DNA of 64,000 nt from NCBI RefSeq assembly GCF_004343775.1, contig NZ_PTXL01000015.1:124001-188000 (forward strand), in the 5' to 3' direction. Below, piece by piece: positions 18,247 through 27,332 of the stretch; the first letter of the stretch is position 1; each line of letters opens with the position of its first letter. Made by a program: the position numbers and the translations under genes. Below the pieces are notes generated by a model that saw nothing but the letters and a program-made list of their open reading frames with translations, did no database searches and was not told the DNA's origin. The DNA is from Burkholderia sp. SRS-46 (GTDB lineage: Bacteria > Pseudomonadota > Gammaproteobacteria > Burkholderiales > Burkholderiaceae).

Positions 18247-18756
18247 ATGTTCTTCGACCCATCGACCTTCGCCTTCACCGAGCCGCTCGCGGCGCACTGG
18301 CGGACCGTACACGCGGAGTGCGCCGCCCTGCCCGCGCGCGAATTCGTCGCATGGCCGGAAACCGGCTTGTACAACCAGGGCTGGGACGTCTACGGGCTGG
18401 TGCTGCAAGGCCGGCCGCTGATCGAAAACTGCATCTTCTGCCCGGATACCGCCGCGCTGCTCGAACGGGTGCCGGGCGTGCGCACGGCGGGCTTCTCGCG
18501 GCTCGCGTCCGGCACCGTCATCGCGCCGCATGTCGGTTACAGCGGTGCCGTGCTGCGCCTGCATCTGACGCTCCGTGCGGCAGGCGATTGCGGGCTGCGT
18601 GTCGGGGCCGAGGTGCGGCGCTGGGCGCCCGGCCAATGCCTGGTCTTCGACGACACGGTCGAGCACGAAGCGTGGAACCGAAGCGACGCCGAGCGCATCG
18701 TGCTGCTCGTCGATTTCGCCAAACCGCGGGGATTCGACGCCGATGAACACCGTTGA
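18247..18756 (+). CDS. Aspartyl/asparaginyl beta-hydroxylase (AspH)-like protein
   Basis: A 169-residue protein matching the AspH catalytic domain in order: GWDVYGLVLQGRPL, SGTVIAPHVGYSG with the first metal His, VLRLHLTLRAAGDCGLRVG, and FDDTVEHEAWN with the second metal His, then an ILLVDF strand. AspH-type enzymes use Fe(II) and 2-oxoglutarate to hydroxylate Asp or Asn in proteins. It is the third predicted oxygenase in a row and overlaps the ATPase gene by 14 bp, so it is co-translated with the injection system. Confidence 0.82.
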   Translation: MFFDPSTFAFTEPLAAHWRTVHAECAALPAREFVAWPETGLYNQGWDVYGLVLQGRPLIENCIFCPDTAALLERVPGVRTAGFSRLASGTVIAPHVGYSGAVLRLHLTLRAAGDCGLRVGAEVRRWAPGQCLVFDDTVEHEAWNRSDAERIVLLVDFAKPRGFDADEHR

Positions 18757-21064
18757 CGACACGCCCTACCGCGACAATCAGGACCTGCTGCAGGCCCTGT
18801 GCGCGCTCGGCGACACGATGATCGAGCGCGCGTTGCTCGCGGCGCACGACGACGCGGGCCCGGAGGCCGCGCAACCGGCGCCTCCGTTCATGGCCGCGGG
18901 CGGCGTGCCGCCGTTTTTTTTGCCGCCGGGCGCGCCCGACGGCGCGCGCGCGCCGGCCGGCCCGATGGACCGGGTCGCGCTGCTGCAGCGCGCGGCAAGC
19001 CACGGGTGGCAGGCGAGCGCGGCCAGGCGCGCGCAGCAGGATCACGTCGAGCAGGCTCTGCGGCGCCAGTGGGCGCACCTCACGGCGCGCAGCGCGGCGA
19101 GCGTGCGCGCCCAGGTGTTCCTGCCCTGGGTGCATCTGACGCGGCTGTTCCAGCTCGACCTTCACGAGCAGGCGCTGTTGCTCTGCGCGCTGCTGCCGGA
19201 GCTCGATGCGCGCTATGGCGCGATCGCCCTGGACCTGGCCGGCGGCGCGGACCCCGACGCCGGCGCGGCCGCGGGCGATACGTTCATGCCGCTGGCGAGC
19301 GCCGCGCGGCTCCTCGGCGAAGCGGCCGTCGCGCGCGCCGAGATCCAGCGGCGGCTCACCCACGACGCCGTCCTGCGCCAGTGGGAGCTCGTCGAGCTCA
19401 CGGACGGCAACCGCCTGGCGACGCTCTCGGGAGGCTACCGGTTGCAAGGCGCGATCGCCGCCTACCTGCTCGCGCGGGCCGCGCCGCAACTGCACCTCGA
19501 TGAGCCGTTGCAGGATATCGACGGCACGTTCGAGCTGGCCGAGCAGTTCGTTCAGGACGCCGTCAAACGGCAGTTGTCGCACTTCATCGCGCGCGCATCG
19601 GCGCATGACGACGAGCCGGCCAGCTATCTGCTCCATCTGCAAGGCCCCGATCCGGCGCTGCTGGAACGTCTCGCGTCGGCGACGTTCGCGACGATCGGCA
19701 TGCATTGCGCGCGGCTCACGGCGAAGGCGCTCTGGCAGGCCGGCACCGACGGCGGGCGCCACCCTGCCCGCTTCATCGCCCGCCTGAGACGGCTGTCGCG
19801 CGACGCGCTGCTTTGCAACCGCGTGCTCGTGCTGACGGATTGCCACTGGCTCGCCGCCCAGGACGGCCACGACGATCTGCTCGACGACGCGTGCCGCACG
19901 CTGCTCGACAGCCAGCGCTACGTGGTCGTGCTGAACGGGCCCGCGCGGCGTCTCGCCGATCTCGCGCATCGCCACCGGACGCATCGCGCGATACCCGTGC
20001 TCGTCAAGAGCGCCGTGCCCGACACGGCGCTGCGGCGCCGTATCTGGGAACGGCACTTGCCGGCCTTCGGCCTGAGCGCCGACGAGGCCGTGCTCACGCA
20101 GCTCGTCAATCAGTATCTGTTTACCGAGGAGCAGATCGTGACGGCCGTCAAGGATGCCGCGAGCCGCAGCCTCGTTGATCCGGACGCGGGGGGCTCGCCC
20201 GAGCGTCTCTACGATGCGTGCCGCGACCAGAGCGTTCAGGAACGGTTGAGCGTCGCGCAGGAAGTGAAGACGGCCTATCGCATGACCGACATCGTGCTGA
20301 GCGCCGCCACGCGGCAATGGCTGCTGGAAGTGCTGCAGTACGCGCAGAACCGGCATCAGGTGGTGGAAACCTGGGGCTTCGACGCCAAGCACCGCAACAG
20401 CCGCAATCTCTGCGTGCTGTTTTACGGTCCGTCCGGCACCGGCAAGACGATGGCGGCGTCGATCATCGCGAACGAGCTGAACCTGACTATCTATCGCGTG
20501 GATCTGGCGAGCGTGGTGAGCAAGTACATCGGCGACACGGAAAAGCAGCTCGCGCAACTGTTCGATCAGGCCGAGGCGATGAACGTCGTGCTGTTCTTCG
20601 ACGAGGCCGAAAGCCTGTTTGCGAAGCGCACCGACACCAAGGACGCGCACGATCGCTATGCGAACCTGCAGACCGGCTATCTGCTGCAACGGATCGAAAC
20701 GTATCCGGGCATCGTCATCCTGTCGACGAACCTGCTGCACAACATGGACAAGGCGTTCCTGCGGCGCTTCAGGTTCGTGATCGAGTATCCGTTTCCGAAC
20801 CGCGAGCAGCGCCTGGCGCTATGGCGGCACGCGTTTCCCGCCGCCACGCCGCTCGCCGGCGACGTGGATTTCGCGCTGCTCGCCGAGAAGGCGCCGCTCG
20901 CGGGCGGCAACATCAACAACATCGCGATCGGCGCCGCGTTCCTCGCGGCGGCCGACGCGCAACCCGTGTCCCAGCGGCACCTGCTGCAAGCCACCGAGCG
21001 CGAATATCACAAGCTCGGCAAGGTGTTCAGCGCGGCGGAGTTCAGCTGGGACGACGAGGACTGA
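18743..21064 (+). CDS. eCIS AAA+ ATPase (Afp15/Pvc15-like)
   Basis: A 773-residue protein. The C-terminal AAA+ module has Walker A GPSGTGKT near residue 562, Walker B VLFFDEAES near 616, a sensor-1 Asn (ILSTNLLHNMDKAF) and an arginine-finger region FLRRFRF. Residues 1-540 hold an Ala/Pro-rich leader (MAAGGVPPFFLPPG) and a degenerate first ATPase-like domain. Pvc15-type ATPases are required for proper effector loading or assembly; cargo genes follow directly. The start is taken at MNTVDDTPYRD inside the AspH gene end. Confidence 0.9.
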   Translation: MNTVDDTPYRDNQDLLQALCALGDTMIERALLAAHDDAGPEAAQPAPPFMAAGGVPPFFLPPGAPDGARAPAGPMDRVALLQRAASHGWQASAARRAQQDHVEQALRRQWAHLTARSAASVRAQVFLPWVHLTRLFQLDLHEQALLLCALLPELDARYGAIALDLAGGADPDAGAAAGDTFMPLASAARLLGEAAVARAEIQRRLTHDAVLRQWELVELTDGNRLATLSGGYRLQGAIAAYLLARAAPQLHLDEPLQDIDGTFELAEQFVQDAVKRQLSHFIARASAHDDEPASYLLHLQGPDPALLERLASATFATIGMHCARLTAKALWQAGTDGGRHPARFIARLRRLSRDALLCNRVLVLTDCHWLAAQDGHDDLLDDACRTLLDSQRYVVVLNGPARRLADLAHRHRTHRAIPVLVKSAVPDTALRRRIWERHLPAFGLSADEAVLTQLVNQYLFTEEQIVTAVKDAASRSLVDPDAGGSPERLYDACRDQSVQERLSVAQEVKTAYRMTDIVLSAATRQWLLEVLQYAQNRHQVVETWGFDAKHRNSRNLCVLFYGPSGTGKTMAASIIANELNLTIYRVDLASVVSKYIGDTEKQLAQLFDQAEAMNVVLFFDEAESLFAKRTDTKDAHDRYANLQTGYLLQRIETYPGIVILSTNLLHNMDKAFLRRFRFVIEYPFPNREQRLALWRHAFPAATPLAGDVDFALLAEKAPLAGGNINNIAIGAAFLAAADAQPVSQRHLLQATEREYHKLGKVFSAAEFSWDDED

Positions 21065-21088
21065 GCATGCGTACGGAGGAACCCGGCC

Positions 21089-21991
21089 ATGTGGAAGAGG
21101 AAAGTTCCGGCGGCGGCATCCGTCACGCCGGCGGCGGACACGGCCCCGCAGCAGCCGGCCGTGGAGAGCGCGGGCCTCGTCGCAATGGGCGAATATCGCT
21201 ACGGCGGCAGCGTCGCGGATCGCCGGAAGCTGTTCGAATCGGCCGGCGGGTCGCAACAACCGGCGCCGGCACCGGCCCGGGTCGCCGCGCCGCGCCCGGC
21301 GCCGCGAGCGCTGCCGCCCGCTTCCGTCGCCGCCGTGCCGCCGTCGGCGGCGGGTGCGGCGAGCGTGCCCGCCGCATCGCTCGCACCGCCGGGCCCGGCG
21401 GTGCCGGTCGTTTCGCCCGCCTCTGCGCGAGCCGGCGAAGCCGCGCCGGCCGGCGCGCCCCGAGCGCGCGACTACACCCTCTACCGCGCCGATGCGAGAA
21501 CGCTCGAACGCATGCGAACGGACTTTCCCGCGGGCTTCACGGCCTGGGTGCCGCTTGGCGCGGAAGGTGCGCGCACGCTCATGCGCGCCTTCCTCGGCGG
21601 CAAGGAGACGAGCGGGCTGCCCAAGCACGTCGTCGATCAGATCGGCAAGTGGGGCAATCCGCAGCTCAACGATCTGTCGCAGTACATCAAATACACGAAA
21701 GACCAATCGACCGTGTGGGTGTCGACGGCGATCAACACCGAGGCCGGCGGACAGAGCAGCGGCGCGCCGTTGCACAAGATATCGGCTCGCCTGTACGAAT
21801 TCGAGATCAAGGACAATCGACTCGTCCCGTTGCCGGACGGACGACGGAGCTTGGTCAAGCCGTCGCTGATGCTCGACGCGCCGACCCTGGAGGCGTCGAG
21901 CCTGATCGCGCTGAATCACGGGCCGTTGGAGGATGCCGAGATATCGTTTTTCACGCCCATCCCGCTGTCGATGGTGGCGTCTTACCCATGA
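21089..21991 (+). CDS. Putative eCIS cargo: ADP-ribosyltransferase-like toxin domain
   Basis: A 300-residue protein, 24 bp after the ATPase gene. Residues 1-125 are Ala/Pro-rich and disordered, with an early EYRYGGS motif. From about 128 the sequence fits the R-S-E class of ADP-ribosyltransferases (heat-labile enterotoxin/pertussis type): TLYRADAR with the candidate catalytic Arg, a WVSTAINTEAGG strand as the STS-like motif, and LEDAEISFFTPIP with the candidate catalytic Glu near residue 287. Spacing and order agree, but no alignment was possible. Position after the ATPase and a disordered N-terminus fit injected cargo. Confidence 0.6.
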   Translation: MWKRKVPAAASVTPAADTAPQQPAVESAGLVAMGEYRYGGSVADRRKLFESAGGSQQPAPAPARVAAPRPAPRALPPASVAAVPPSAAGAASVPAASLAPPGPAVPVVSPASARAGEAAPAGAPRARDYTLYRADARTLERMRTDFPAGFTAWVPLGAEGARTLMRAFLGGKETSGLPKHVVDQIGKWGNPQLNDLSQYIKYTKDQSTVWVSTAINTEAGGQSSGAPLHKISARLYEFEIKDNRLVPLPDGRRSLVKPSLMLDAPTLEASSLIALNHGPLEDAEISFFTPIPLSMVASYP

Positions 21992-22109
21992 TCGCGAACC
22001 GGGCGTGTCCGGGGCCGGTGGCCATGTCGGCCTCGACGGGCCCGATACGGCGCGCGCGGCATGCCGTCGACCGGCGCCGAAGCCGAGCCGATGACACGGA
22101 GCGATGCGC

Positions 22110-23897
22110 ATGCGCAAGCTGAGCCCGCCGAAGCCGACGGCCGCGCCGCTGCGCCCCGCGCCCGGCGAGCGCGCGTCGACGGACGCGCGAGACGACGGCG
22201 CGCCGCTCACGACGATGCACGACTATCGTTATGCCGCGACGCCACTGCAACGGCGCACGGCGGCATCGGGGCCCGCGTCCGCCGACGCCGCGGCTCCCGC
22301 GCGCGCGCCGGCCGCCATGCCCGGGCCGGCATTGCCGCCGGGGCCCGCCGTTGCGCCGGATGCCCGCGCCGAGCCCGCTCGCGACGGCGCGCACGGCTTG
22401 CCCGCGCCGCTGCGGCACGGGGTCGAGCGCTTGAGCGGCGTGGCGCTCGATCACGTGCGCGTGCATTACAACTCGGCACGGCCCGCGCGATGGCAGGCGC
22501 AAGCCTACGCGCAAGCCGGCGAAATCCATCTCGCGCCCGGCGCCGCACGGCATCTGCCGCATGAGGCGTGGCATCTGGTGCAGCAGGCGCAAGGTCGCGT
22601 GCCGACCACGGCGCGCATCGGCGGCGTCGCGTTGAACGACGATGCGCGGCTCGAACGGGAGGCCGACGTGATGGGCGCGCGCGCCCGGTCGCAGGGCATG
22701 GCAGCCGATGCCGCCCGCACGGCGCGGCCCGCCGGCCCCGCGCGCGCGAAGGGGGCCTCCCCGCCCGTCGTCCAGGCCAAGCTCGTATTCAACAAGACGC
22801 AGATCGGCGAGGACGAGCAGGCCGTCGCCGAGTTGATCGCCACCCTTGCCGGCGCGGACGCGATCCAGGATCCCGCACTCCGGCAGGAATTCACCGAATA
22901 CCTCGAAGCCGACCCTGCGCGGCTCAAGCACGTCATCACGAAATGGGCCGGCGCGCCCGCGAACAAGTCGATCAAGGGCGACTTCGCGCGTCCGCAGGAC
23001 CCGCAGCCGAAGGCGAAGGTGCGCAATTACGAGAACGCCGACAGCCTCGCGTTCGCGTTGCTCGCCGAGGCGCACTCAAAGCAGAAGAAACAGGATGAAA
23101 AGGCCTATGCGACCGAAGTGATGAACGATCCGGCGATCTACGCCAGCCTCGTGAAACTCATCAACGAACAGATTCCGAAGGCGCTGTTGAGCTACGAGAT
23201 GCTGATCGGCAATCTCGGTTCCCTGACGCCGAAGAATCGGCGGACCTATCTGGAGTACGTGCGCACGGACGCCGACACGAGCGTCATGGATGTGCTGCGG
23301 GCCCCGGGCAAGCACACGTTCGGCGAGCTGGTCGCGGCGATCCACGACGTGCAGGAGCTGCTCTATCAGGTGAAGAACGAGGAACTGCTGCCCACGCACA
23401 AGGACGAGACGGAGCGCAATCTCGCGAACCCCCACGCGCTGCCGCCCGAACGCTATCAGGGGTCCGTATTCGTCGGGATGTCACCGGAGAGTCCGAACGG
23501 GTTGCCGGTCATCACGCGTGCGCCGGTCGATCGCAAATGGCGCGGCGGCGAAGCGACGCCGCGTCCGTCCGATCCGCACGTGCGCACGGCGATGCTGCTC
23601 GGCAATCCGACCGACATGGGGCCTTCGATGACGGCCGCGCGCATGTTCGTGCTCGCGACGGCCGGCGGCGCCACGTCGAGCCAGATCCATGCGCTGGCGC
23701 TTGCGCTGTTCGCGTTCTGGAACCGGATCTACCGGCGGGACATCACCGACGTGCATCGCTACCACTTCACGATGGACATGGCCGCGAACTTCGGCGTGTC
23801 CTACAGCCCGTTCGCCGCCATCGACAAGCGCTCGCGCGACAAGCAGGAAGCCTTCAACCTGCGCGACGTCGAGTCGGAATTCGACGAATGGGATTGA
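22110..23897 (+). CDS. eCIS-core DUF4157 protein with uncharacterised C-terminal effector domain
   Basis: A 595-residue protein. ATG at 22110 is eight bases after GGAG; an ATG at 22104 is too close. An Ala/Pro-rich leader with HDYRYAATP leads into DUF4157 (residues about 95-195). Its marks are VERLSGVALDHVRVHYNS, an AGEIHLAPG strand, the HEAWH zinc-protease-like motif and LEREADVMG. DUF4157 is the hallmark eCIS-associated domain. The C-terminal 400 residues are mostly helical and unfamiliar. The most conserved-looking part is MTAARMFVLATAGGATSS, a LFAFWNRIYRRDITDVHRYH segment and MDMAANFGV. The function of that domain is unknown to me. Confidence 0.8.
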   Translation: MRKLSPPKPTAAPLRPAPGERASTDARDDGAPLTTMHDYRYAATPLQRRTAASGPASADAAAPARAPAAMPGPALPPGPAVAPDARAEPARDGAHGLPAPLRHGVERLSGVALDHVRVHYNSARPARWQAQAYAQAGEIHLAPGAARHLPHEAWHLVQQAQGRVPTTARIGGVALNDDARLEREADVMGARARSQGMAADAARTARPAGPARAKGASPPVVQAKLVFNKTQIGEDEQAVAELIATLAGADAIQDPALRQEFTEYLEADPARLKHVITKWAGAPANKSIKGDFARPQDPQPKAKVRNYENADSLAFALLAEAHSKQKKQDEKAYATEVMNDPAIYASLVKLINEQIPKALLSYEMLIGNLGSLTPKNRRTYLEYVRTDADTSVMDVLRAPGKHTFGELVAAIHDVQELLYQVKNEELLPTHKDETERNLANPHALPPERYQGSVFVGMSPESPNGLPVITRAPVDRKWRGGEATPRPSDPHVRTAMLLGNPTDMGPSMTAARMFVLATAGGATSSQIHALALALFAFWNRIYRRDITDVHRYHFTMDMAANFGVSYSPFAAIDKRSRDKQEAFNLRDVESEFDEWD

Positions 23898-23930
23898 TCT
23901 CGAGCGCGACCGCATGCAGGGAGGCAGACC

Positions 23931-25871
23931 ATGGGCTTCTTTTCCGGCAAGACGCAGCGCAACCGCCGTCACGCGGGCCGGGCCGAGCGCGTGCCGCCGT
24001 TGAACGGCGCGCCGGGCAACGCGGCGGGCGACGGCGCGCCGCTCGCGGCCTTTCCGGCGCAAGCGCATTACGCGCCGCCCCACGCGCCGGTTCAGAGAAA
24101 GGGCAAGGAGGCGGGCCTGCCCGCTGATCTGCGCTATGGCGTCGAGCAGTTGTCCGGGCTGCCGATGGACGACGTCACGGTCCATTACGACTCCGCGAAG
24201 CCCGCCGAGGTGCAGGCGCTCGCCTATACGCAGGGCGCGGATATCCACCTGGGCGCCGGACAGGAACGGCATCTGCCGCATGAGGCGTGGCATGTCGTGC
24301 AGCAGAAGCAACGCAGGGTGGCGCCGACGATGCAGATGAAGGGCGCCGCCATCAACGACAACCCGGGCCTCGAGCGCGAGGCCGACGCCATGGGGCGCCA
24401 GGCGCTGCGGGTCGGTGCGAGCCCGGCGTCAGGCGGCGCCGCGCCGCGCGTGCGCTTCGATACCCTCTTTCGACTGGAACCCGGTACGCCCGATACGCAC
24501 GATGCGGGCGTGATCCAGCGGGTCATCCACCTGAACGCGGGCAACCGGGACCTCGACGCCGCGCAGGCGCTCCGCGAAATCGTGCCGCTGCTGCGGTTCA
24601 ACGAGTTCGGCAATGCCGTGTTGCGGGAGGTCGACACGACCCTCACCGCCTTCGATGTGGCGAACCGGCAGTTCGAGGATGCCGCCGATCTGGCCGTCGC
24701 GGTGGATTTCGAGCTTCGCGCGCAGGGCCTGGCGCCCGCTGAGGGAATACTGGTCTCCGATGAAATCGCCGAGACCCTCGCGCACCCGAAGTTCGGCGAA
24801 TTGGTGCGCAACAGCGACCTCCCCCCGCTGCAGCAGCAGGAGCTCGCGGCGAAGGTGCTGGGGCAGGTCGACATCATGCGCGGCGTCTATCGAAAGCTGG
24901 CGGAGTTGATCGAGCAGGCGGCGGACTCGCCCGAACACATATTGAAATGGTTCACCGCGCAGGTCCGGGAATTCGCCACGGCGATCCTGCTGCTGACGCG
25001 GGACACGTTCGGCCGGCCCGACGTGCCGTTCTCGGTCCTGATCGCCGGGTCGGGCGCGCGCGAGGAGGTGTTTCCCGGTTCCGACCTCGATCTCGCGGCC
25101 GTCGCGGAGGCGCCGAAGCACGACGACGTGGTCGCGATATTCGCATTCATGCAAAAGGTGGAAAAGGTTCTCCAGGTGACCGTGAGTCAGCTCTCCCGTC
25201 TCGTCGGGAACGGTGGCGAAGAGATCGGCCTGGGGCCGGACACGGGCGTATTCGGTTTCAAGCCGACCCCCGAAGCGCTGGCGGAAAAGGCGCTGGCCAC
25301 CCAAAACACCGGCCAGGATGCGAGCCCGTTGATCTCGACCGCAGCCGGCAAGGCGCACAAGCTCGACGAACGCTTCTTCGGCGCGCGAAGCAAGATTGCC
25401 AACGAGGACTACGGCCTGAACAGCTTGCGCGAAATACTCGACGAGTTCCAGCCGCCGACGGACGTGACCGGCGTCAAGAACATCAAGGGCGGCTTTCTTC
25501 GCTTCCCGACGCTGGCGTTGCGGGACCTCTCGCAGGTGTACGGCCTGAAGTCGACGAATTCGTTCGATCGCATACGCGAGATCGTGGAGCGCGGCTATCT
25601 CGACAAAGCGCATGCCGGCGCAGTGATCGACGCGCTGAACGTGATTGCCGGCATCCGGCTGAAGCTGCACGTCCATTACGGCAGCGAGGTGGATACGTTC
25701 GCCAGCGACGAAGCGTCCCGGCAATCGCCGGAACAATACGTGCTGACGCCGAAGGAGAAAAGCGCGCTGGAAGCCGCGGTGCCCGTGTTGCAGACATTTC
25801 ACACGCGGCTGCTCAAGTTTGTCGAGAAACGCAGAAAACGCGGTTACCTGACGACCAAATCGATTCCGTAG
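23931..25871 (+). CDS. eCIS-core DUF4157 protein fused to GlnD/DUF294-like nucleotidyltransferase
   Basis: A 646-residue protein. Residues 60-165 are DUF4157: VEQLSGLPMDDVTVHYDS, a GADIHLGAGQERHLPHEAWH segment with HExxH, and LEREADAMG. Residues about 360-640 resemble GlnD/DUF294 proteins. GSGAREEVFPGSDLDLAAV fits the GS-x-DxD nucleotidyltransferase signature. NIKGGFLRFPTLALRDLSQVYG and the following RIREIVERGYL helices fit the DUF294 C-terminal domain. In that family the enzyme transfers a nucleotide to a protein or small molecule. Here it is a candidate injected toxin; target unknown. A central helical region (residues 180-350) separates the two modules. Confidence 0.75.
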   Translation: MGFFSGKTQRNRRHAGRAERVPPLNGAPGNAAGDGAPLAAFPAQAHYAPPHAPVQRKGKEAGLPADLRYGVEQLSGLPMDDVTVHYDSAKPAEVQALAYTQGADIHLGAGQERHLPHEAWHVVQQKQRRVAPTMQMKGAAINDNPGLEREADAMGRQALRVGASPASGGAAPRVRFDTLFRLEPGTPDTHDAGVIQRVIHLNAGNRDLDAAQALREIVPLLRFNEFGNAVLREVDTTLTAFDVANRQFEDAADLAVAVDFELRAQGLAPAEGILVSDEIAETLAHPKFGELVRNSDLPPLQQQELAAKVLGQVDIMRGVYRKLAELIEQAADSPEHILKWFTAQVREFATAILLLTRDTFGRPDVPFSVLIAGSGAREEVFPGSDLDLAAVAEAPKHDDVVAIFAFMQKVEKVLQVTVSQLSRLVGNGGEEIGLGPDTGVFGFKPTPEALAEKALATQNTGQDASPLISTAAGKAHKLDERFFGARSKIANEDYGLNSLREILDEFQPPTDVTGVKNIKGGFLRFPTLALRDLSQVYGLKSTNSFDRIREIVERGYLDKAHAGAVIDALNVIAGIRLKLHVHYGSEVDTFASDEASRQSPEQYVLTPKEKSALEAAVPVLQTFHTRLLKFVEKRRKRGYLTTKSIP

Positions 25872-25971
25872 CCTGGATCGGGTACGCTCGCGCGCATTCG
25901 GCGCTTGGCCGGCGCGGCTGGCTGGACAGCCTGCGCGGGCCGCCGCGACGTTCGATGCGCGCGTCGCAATT

Positions 25972-27195
25972 TCAGACCCGATACAGGCTACCGAAACCGC
26001 CCCCGTCCACCGCAGCGCCGTCCACGCAACCCGGCATCGGCAAGCCCTGCCCCCATCCTGCCGCCAACACCTGCACGTCACGCAAGGGATCGGACGCCCT
26101 GGCGCGCTCGTTGCGAATGCGACAGGTTTCAGGATCGGTCGCAAACAGCCCGCGCGCGAATACCCGGCCTTGCTCGGTCAACCGCGCCGTCTTCGGCCCG
26201 CGAATCTCCTCGAAGCGCGCCAAGGCCCCATCCAGTCCGCCGTTCGCCCCGTCCAGGCACCGGGCCAGATGCCACGCATCTTCCAGCGCCTGGCAAGCGC
26301 CCTGCCCGGACGTCGGCAACGGCGCGTGCGCCGCGTCACCCACCAGCAATACATTCGCCCGGCGCCATGTATGCAGCGGCTCAAGGTCATGCACGGCAAT
26401 CAGCCGGATGGCGTGCGCCGGCGTCGCGCGGATGATGCGGGCAACAGGCTCCGGCCATCCCGCGAACAGATCCTCGATCTCCTTGTGCCTATCCGCAGCG
26501 GGCTCCGCCCCGGGCAACGGCCGCGCCTGCGCCGCCGCCCAGTAGACCAGCTCCTGCCTGACCGGCACGCAGCCAAAGCGCTCGCCCGAGCCCCAGAAAT
26601 CCCGAATCGCGATATCGTCCACCCGCGCTTCCCGCCCCTGCGCCACGCCGATCCAGTTCACGAAACCCTGATAAACCGGCGTGTTGTCCCCCGCGACGAA
26701 CCGGCGCGCCACCGAATCCATACGGCCGTCGGCGCCGACAAGCAGGTCCGGGCGAATGCTCACCCCGTTCTCGAACCGCGCCACCGCCTTGCCGCTGGCA
26801 TCCAGGTCGATCGCCACCGCCCGATGCCCGTATTCCACCTGGATCCCGGCCCGTGCCGCATGGTCCAGCAGCACCGCCTGCAGGTCCCGGCGCAGAATCG
26901 TATGGGTCGGATATCCCATCGTCTGGTCCAGCAGCGCAATATCGAGGCCCCCCAGCGCGTTGCCCGCATCATCGTAGCGGCGCATCGCCACCGGCCGCCC
27001 GCCCGCTGCCGCGACGTCCCGCAGCAGCCCGAGCGCCTCCAGGACAAAGCCGGCATTGGGCCAGAGCGTCACGCCGGCCCCCATGGTCGCCGGCCCGGCC
27101 CGGCGCTCATATACCCGGGGATGGTACCCCCGCTTGCGCAACGCGATCGCCACGCCCAGGCCCGCAATCCCGCCGCCAAGTATTCCGATTTCCAT
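25972..27195 (-). CDS. FAD-dependent monooxygenase (UbiH/salicylate hydroxylase-type)
   Basis: A 407-residue protein. The Rossmann GxGxxG (IGILGGGIAGLGVAIAL) is at the N-terminus, the second FAD motif VLLVGDAAHAPLPTSGQG near residue 300, and LLVGADGRMDSVAR (DG motif) near 155. This is the class A flavoprotein monooxygenase layout, which hydroxylates aromatic or isoprenoid-like substrates with NAD(P)H. It is divergent from a LysR gene, a common arrangement for such catabolic genes, and convergent with the eCIS operon. The substrate cannot be read from sequence. Confidence 0.88.
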   Translation of the reverse strand: MEIGILGGGIAGLGVAIALRKRGYHPRVYERRAGPATMGAGVTLWPNAGFVLEALGLLRDVAAAGGRPVAMRRYDDAGNALGGLDIALLDQTMGYPTHTILRRDLQAVLLDHAARAGIQVEYGHRAVAIDLDASGKAVARFENGVSIRPDLLVGADGRMDSVARRFVAGDNTPVYQGFVNWIGVAQGREARVDDIAIRDFWGSGERFGCVPVRQELVYWAAAQARPLPGAEPAADRHKEIEDLFAGWPEPVARIIRATPAHAIRLIAVHDLEPLHTWRRANVLLVGDAAHAPLPTSGQGACQALEDAWHLARCLDGANGGLDGALARFEEIRGPKTARLTEQGRVFARGLFATDPETCRIRNERARASDPLRDVQVLAAGWGQGLPMPGCVDGAAVDGGGFGSLYRV

Positions 27196-27332
27196 GCTGA
27201 AGCGCTCCTGTCCAAGCCGCCCTGACGCGCCGCCGGCGGCGGTCCATCGGACGAGACGGCATCTTAGATTCCGCCAGCACAGAGAACTAGCATGTGAAAA
27301 TGGGCTGCTTTCATACCTTTTCCGGGATAATC

